This document shows, in pieces, positions 60,390 to 64,000 of a stretch of DNA of 64,000 nt. Position numbers and translations under genes: made by a program. The DNA is taken from the NCBI RefSeq assembly GCF_036417845.1, contig NC_089982.1:44727684-44791683 (forward strand). The letters are read 5' to 3'. Positions within the stretch are counted from its first letter, which is position 1. The number at the start of each line of letters is the position of its first letter. Below the pieces are notes generated by a model. The model made no database searches and was not told the origin of the DNA. It worked only from the letters and a program-made list of their open reading frames with translations. Source of the DNA: Apteryx mantelli. Its lineage: Eukaryota > Chordata > Aves > Apterygiformes > Apterygidae.

Positions 60390-61089
60390 GGGTAATTAAA
60401 GCAAAATATCAGGAGATTGCCTTTATTTTAAGTTTGAAGCAGCACAACTTAAGCTCTCTTAATAAGTCAATTCCATTGAAGAGGTCTCCGGGCTGAATGA
60501 ATAACCCCCTTTCTAGAGTGTGACACGGAACATCAAACCGCAGGCTCAAGCGGGAATGCAGGAGTTCAAGGTCCTTAGTAAAAGCTTGGGGCTCATTAGC
60601 TTTTTGCCTGGAGAAGCACATTTTCTCGAAAACCCCGGTGCTAGTTTGAACTCCTGTCTTGAACTTTTAGGCTGAAGCCGGCGTTACTTGAGGAGCAGCC
60701 GCGCTCCCGAGTGCCGTGGCGCGGGTACCACTGATCTCCCGCTCCGCTTGCGCGCCGCCCGGCAGCAGCCGCTGCGGAAAAGCGCGGTGCTGCCGAGCCT
60801 TGCTGCCGGCGGCCGCAGCCCCCGCGCCCGCAGTGCCCCGGCCCCGCACGGGCCCCCCCCGGCCTGGCCGGGCTGCGGGCGGCGAGGCGCCGCCGCAGCC
60901 GCAGCGGAGGGACGGTGCGGGCGTGCGGCCGCCGGGAGCCGCAGCGGGCGCCGAAGCCCCCGCAGGGTAACGCCGGCGAGGCGGCAGCAAGCATCGGGCA
61001 GCGCCAGCGGCTGCCGCCTGCGCCAGGGGGACGGAGGGAGGGAGGGAAGGGGGGCACCCGGAGGGACCGCCGCGCCGCGCCGCTGCCGG

Positions 61090-61097
61090 CTCACCTG
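61090..61097 (-). other. MFAP3L: Candidate splice donor of the MFAP3L non-coding first exon
   Basis: The minus strand reads CAG|GTGAGC, a full consensus donor inside the CpG island. The exon would end at 61095; its 5' end cannot be located. A weaker alternative donor (TCAA|GTAACG) lies near 60684. Confidence 0.5.
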
Positions 61098-61142
61098 CCG
61101 CCGGGTGCTTCGCTCGGCCCGCAGCCGCCGCCCCGCGGCAGC

Positions 61143-61164
61143 GCCCGCCCGCCCGCCCGCCCGC
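61143..61164. repeat. (CCCG)n microsatellite in the CpG island
   Basis: About five consecutive GCCC/CCCG tetranucleotides just left of the pentamer array. Confidence 0.85.
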
Positions 61165-61202
61165 CGCGGCGCCCCTCAGCGCGCCCCGCGCAGCACCATG
61201 CC

Positions 61203-61223
61203 GGGGCCGGGGCCGGGGGCGGG
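61203..61223 (+). repeat. G-quadruplex-type motif 1
   Basis: Four G-runs (4, 4, 5 and 3 long) separated by one or two bases, all on the plus strand. This fits the usual G3+N1-7 pattern. Confidence 0.75.
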
Positions 61224-61260
61224 CGGAGCGCGGCGCTGCCGCAGTCCGCGGTCACGGGGC

Positions 61261-61365
61261 GCCGCTGTGCCGTGCCGTGCCGCTGTGCCGAGCCGCTGTG
61301 CCGTGCCGTGCCGCTGTGCCGTGCCGCGCCGTGCCGCGCCGCTGTGCCGTGCCGTGCCGTGCCGC
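61261..61365. repeat. GC-rich minisatellite built from GTGCC pentamers
   Basis: About 105 bp of CCGTG/GTGCC pentamers in a higher-order pattern. The block CCGCTGTGCCGTGCCGTG and variants recur about five times with differing numbers of GTGCC units, including CCGAG and CCGCG variants. It lies wholly within the CpG island, probably upstream of or within the MFAP3L first exon. Confidence 0.9.
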
Positions 61366-61445
61366 AGCGCTGCCCGCCGCTCCGCTCCGCCGCGGCTGCC
61401 GGCTCCGGCGGCGGAAAGTAGGTCAGGGCGGCACTGAGCATGCTC

Positions 61446-61472
61446 GGGGCCGGGCCGGGCCGGGCCGGGGGG
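61446..61472 (+). repeat. G-quadruplex-type motif 2, (GGGCC)n
   Basis: GGGG followed by GGGCC-type units and a final G6 run: five G-runs spaced by CC. It could fold into a G-quadruplex on the plus strand. It starts directly after the palindrome GAGCATGCTC. Confidence 0.75.
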
Positions 61473-61665
61473 CGGCCCCGGCACCCCGCGGGGGTGCGGG
61501 CGCCCCGGGCCGCGGCGGCGCCCCGGGCTCCGGCGGGCGCTGCGCTGCGCCGCGGCGGGAGGCGAGGTGGCGGCGGCGGTGCGGGAGGGCGGCGGCGGGC
61601 CCCCGTGGGGGAGCCGAGCCGCGAGTGACACGGGTGCGAGGGGCCGCCGCTCCGCTGCCGGCAAA

Positions 61666-64000
61666 TGCGCTCTGCCCTGTGTAATGTCTGCGGTCTGCCG
61701 GGAGGTTTCTTGGACAGGCAGGGCAGGGCAGACCTGGCTGGGGCAGAGCACATCCTTGCCATCGCATCCCTTTTCTATGATGTCTGCGGGAGAAAGAACT
61801 GCAGGAAAGGGGCGGGGGGGAACTGTTTGGATAATCTTGTAAAGCAAAATACTGTGCTTTAGATAGATGGCACGTGTGTTTTTCTGTCAGTGCTATAGGG
61901 CTGAATCCGTAGCAGGATTACAGCCCCCAGCTCTAGGCTTCCGAGCCCAGTCTCAGGCAGTCCCAGCCTGACTCTATAGGTATCCAAACGCTCTGGGTCA
62001 CAAGCGCATAAAGCTGTCCTTTAGCCTGAGCAAATCTGCCCGAGTGTGGTTGTCAGTATCTGACACCAACTGTGCAGCCACCGTACACTGCTTGGGATGT
62101 GTGCAGGCATCCATGCTCAGAGCACTCGTGCTGTCCTCCTGCCCCACTCCCCCGTGCTTCCTCACTGACCTTGTGGCATCAGGAGAGGAGGATGAAGGGC
62201 CACCTTCAGCTGAGAGTCAAGGCCAGTGGGATAAGCCACAGAGGTCTGTTTCCAGATGTTTGTATTCCTCCTATAGTCAGGCTTGGACTCTGCTCTTGAT
62301 ATCCTCCTCTGATTGCTTCCAGGGCAGTAACTGAACCACCCCTGCTTCTGCGAGGAGGTATCACATCAGAGAGCATTTGCTGAAACTGCCAGAAAAACAT
62401 GGGTTAGGGCTCCTATTTATAGCAGGGGGAGGCATATCTGAGGTACACTCTGGTGCCGGTCAAAGCAGGTCTCCAGCCTGCATAGGAGAATGAACGGGAA
62501 CAGCAGTGGCTGTGCTGAAGCTGAGAGGAAGACTGACTCCAGGGAGCTGGACGAGTTACACCAAGGGCATGGGCGCCTAGACCCACCACCTTGCACACAA
62601 GGAGAGCACTGGCATGTGCTGCCTTTGAACATTGATGCAGCCAGCGGTCAGGAGTGGTACAGGGCTGGGGTGGCCAGGGATCCTGCTAGCCAGGACTGCC
62701 TCATATTTCAGGATCTGCAGCATGGGCAAACCAGAAACCAGTGAGGGAGAAGCATCTCATGTTGTCAGACCTGGCAGAGCCAGGTGCCAGCTGAGGGAAC
62801 AGGTCAAGGGGTGTGCCTCTGTGTCACTGGCTTGTGACTTGTACTAGCTTGGCCCCACCTGTCTATGAATTCATTTCTCCCTGCGCCCTTCTTACCTCAT
62901 TTGATTATTGGTTTTGAATACTGTCGAGTGGCTTTTATTCATCAGTTAATACTGGAGCAGTTCAGTGACAGAGTCCCCCATCTTACAAGCTCCTTTAAGT
63001 CAAATTGCGCTCTGTCACCCTCTGAGTGCATACCAGATCTGCTTGAGACAGTGTTGAATTTTTGTATTTGGAGATGTCATAAGCTTTTCCTAAGTCCCCC
63101 TGAAAATGGCTGTGCCTTCAACCTCCTCACTGTAGCTGTCCTGCAAGCAAGTCAACAGAGAGATGTAGCCATCCTACTGTGAGAAGGCTCCTGTGGCTCC
63201 ATGTGGCCTGCAGTAGTTAGGAAGCAAGGACTTACACCACCACAGAGGTTAAAAGCAGTGGCCCATGCTGCTGTCCTGCACTGTGGTTTGATGCTTTCTT
63301 GATGTTGTTCCCTTCTTCCCTCGCTGTCTCATACTCTTAGTACCTGTAGTACTTAGTGCTTAGCACCAAACCTGTAGTAGCCCTGAGAAGGAGAGCTGAG
63401 CTGTCAAGAAGGAACTGCCTGTGCCAGTGCACGCGGTGCAGAGCCCCTGTCTGACGGTAAACTCCTGGTGACCAGGGGGAACTGCCCTCCAGCATGTCAG
63501 GCAGTCTTGCCCCGGGGCAGGTCCTGTCCCTTGCTTCCAGCAGTAGACATACCCACCCAGTGTATCATTTGTGCCTCAAATGCCACAAATCTAGCATACT
63601 TTCTGAACTGACTGTGCACCCTGCTGGCTAAATTTGATGTCTTTAGTGCATAAGAAAAGCTAGCTAAGGTATCTGGGAGAGAGAGGGAGAGCTAGCTTCA
63701 AATTTGTCTTTTGTCCAGCCTGGAGCAAGGTTTGAAACCCCAGTCTGTCAAGTGAGTGAGCAGGTTTCTGGAGGCATTTTGCGTCCCACTTTTCTGATAG
63801 TGCTTGCACCACGTGTGTGCAGAGAACAGGTGCACTGAATGGAGCAGGGACTGGACTGCAGGTCTTCTGAGTGAGTAATCTAGCTCTAGATTAGCTATAA
63901 AATCTGCCTAATTTATTTGAGATTAAATTATTATATACAGCTGAGAGAGCTTCAAGAGTAAAATTGAGCATGTTGCTTGTAGGGGTCCGGTGGGGGCGAC
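61666..64000. other. Region right of the CpG island, no recognisable gene
   Basis: About 2.3 kb of moderate GC content. Several frames of 60-105 codons occur on both strands (for example 62865-63182 plus) but none has a recognisable domain, and they overlap each other. No repeat could be named. It may hold upstream regulatory sequence of MFAP3L. Confidence 0.5.

Larger units (their letters stand above)
48371..61094 (-). other. MFAP3L: Probable long 5' intron of MFAP3L
   Basis: About 12.7 kb between the predicted 5' UTR acceptor (48371-48372) and a strong minus-strand donor in the CpG island (61093-61094). It holds no recognisable coding exon. I looked for the neighbouring kynurenine aminotransferase gene AADAT, which I recall lying upstream of MFAP3L in mammals, and saw no exon of it. 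It contains one old CR1 tail (53945-54260), a hairpin (60357-60389) and scattered poly(T)/poly(A) runs such as 52257-52270. Confidence 0.5.
60670..61665. promoter_or_regulatory. MFAP3L: CpG island, likely MFAP3L promoter and first exon
   Basis: About 1 kb of very GC-rich, CpG-dense DNA with sharp edges against AT-rich flanks; it is the only such block in the window. It contains GC-box-like sites (for example GGGGGCGGGC near 61215), G-run clusters and GC-rich minisatellites. On the minus strand it carries a consensus splice donor CAG|GTGAGC (61097 to 61090), consistent with a non-coding first exon of MFAP3L lying to its right. Direction is inferred from the gene to its left. A divergent plus-strand transcript is possible, but no plus-strand gene is visible to the right. 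The long overlapping frames here reflect the rarity of stop codons in GC-rich DNA. Confidence 0.75.

Noticed and set aside
48371..60669. Search for exons of AADAT, the expected upstream neighbour
   Set aside because: No segment resembling its conserved blocks was seen in the translations. Very short exons could still escape notice, but the gene most likely lies beyond the right edge.
60688..61847. Long overlapping frames on both strands (249 codons plus at 60688-61437; two of 223 codons minus at 61091-61762 and 61176-61847)
   Set aside because: They lie in a CpG island where stop codons are rare, overlap in several frames at once, consist of Arg/Ala/Pro/Gly-rich low-complexity text and run through a pentamer array. 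This is what GC-rich non-coding DNA produces.

Overview
The window looks like a stretch of bird (or at least archosaur) nuclear genome. It is AT-rich, repeat-poor and gene-poor. The only interspersed repeats I can name are CR1 LINEs, two of which keep the octamer-type 3' end of the amniote CR1 family. Intron-exon structure and one large CpG island also mark it as vertebrate. There are no bacterial-style genes, operons, CRISPR arrays or phage genes.

The one protein-coding gene I can support is MFAP3L (microfibril-associated protein 3-like), on the minus strand. Its two coding exons lie at 47962-48244 (start codon, signal peptide, first half of the Ig domain) and 43909-44771 (second half of the Ig domain, transmembrane helix, cytoplasmic tail, stop). 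They join in phase with consensus splice sites across a 3.2-kb intron and give 381 residues. A 126-nt 5' UTR segment (48245-48370) precedes the start codon behind a plausible acceptor. About 12 kb further upstream is a CpG island (about 60670-61665) with a strong minus-strand donor at 61094/61095. It is the best candidate for the MFAP3L promoter and non-coding first exon.

Layout from left to right: a truncated, frameshifted minus-strand CR1 runs off the left edge (1-1810). A long gene desert with microsatellites and hairpins follows (1811-43.4 kb), interrupted by a young 5'-truncated CR1 (18366-18836) and by a striking pair of 245-bp direct repeats 2,006 bp apart (37827-38071 and 39833-40077). 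Next come the MFAP3L 3' UTR, coding exons and introns (about 43.4-61.1 kb), with an old CR1 tail in the 5' intron (53945-54260). The CpG island holds GC-rich minisatellites and G-quadruplex-type runs, and the last 2.3 kb has no recognisable gene.

I found no convincing new multi-gene system. The items most worth a second look are the near-identical direct-repeat pair, the GTGCC-type minisatellite in the CpG island, a tandem NAGNAG splice acceptor in MFAP3L, a short uORF in its 5' UTR, and a dense cluster of perfect palindromes at 28.3 kb.
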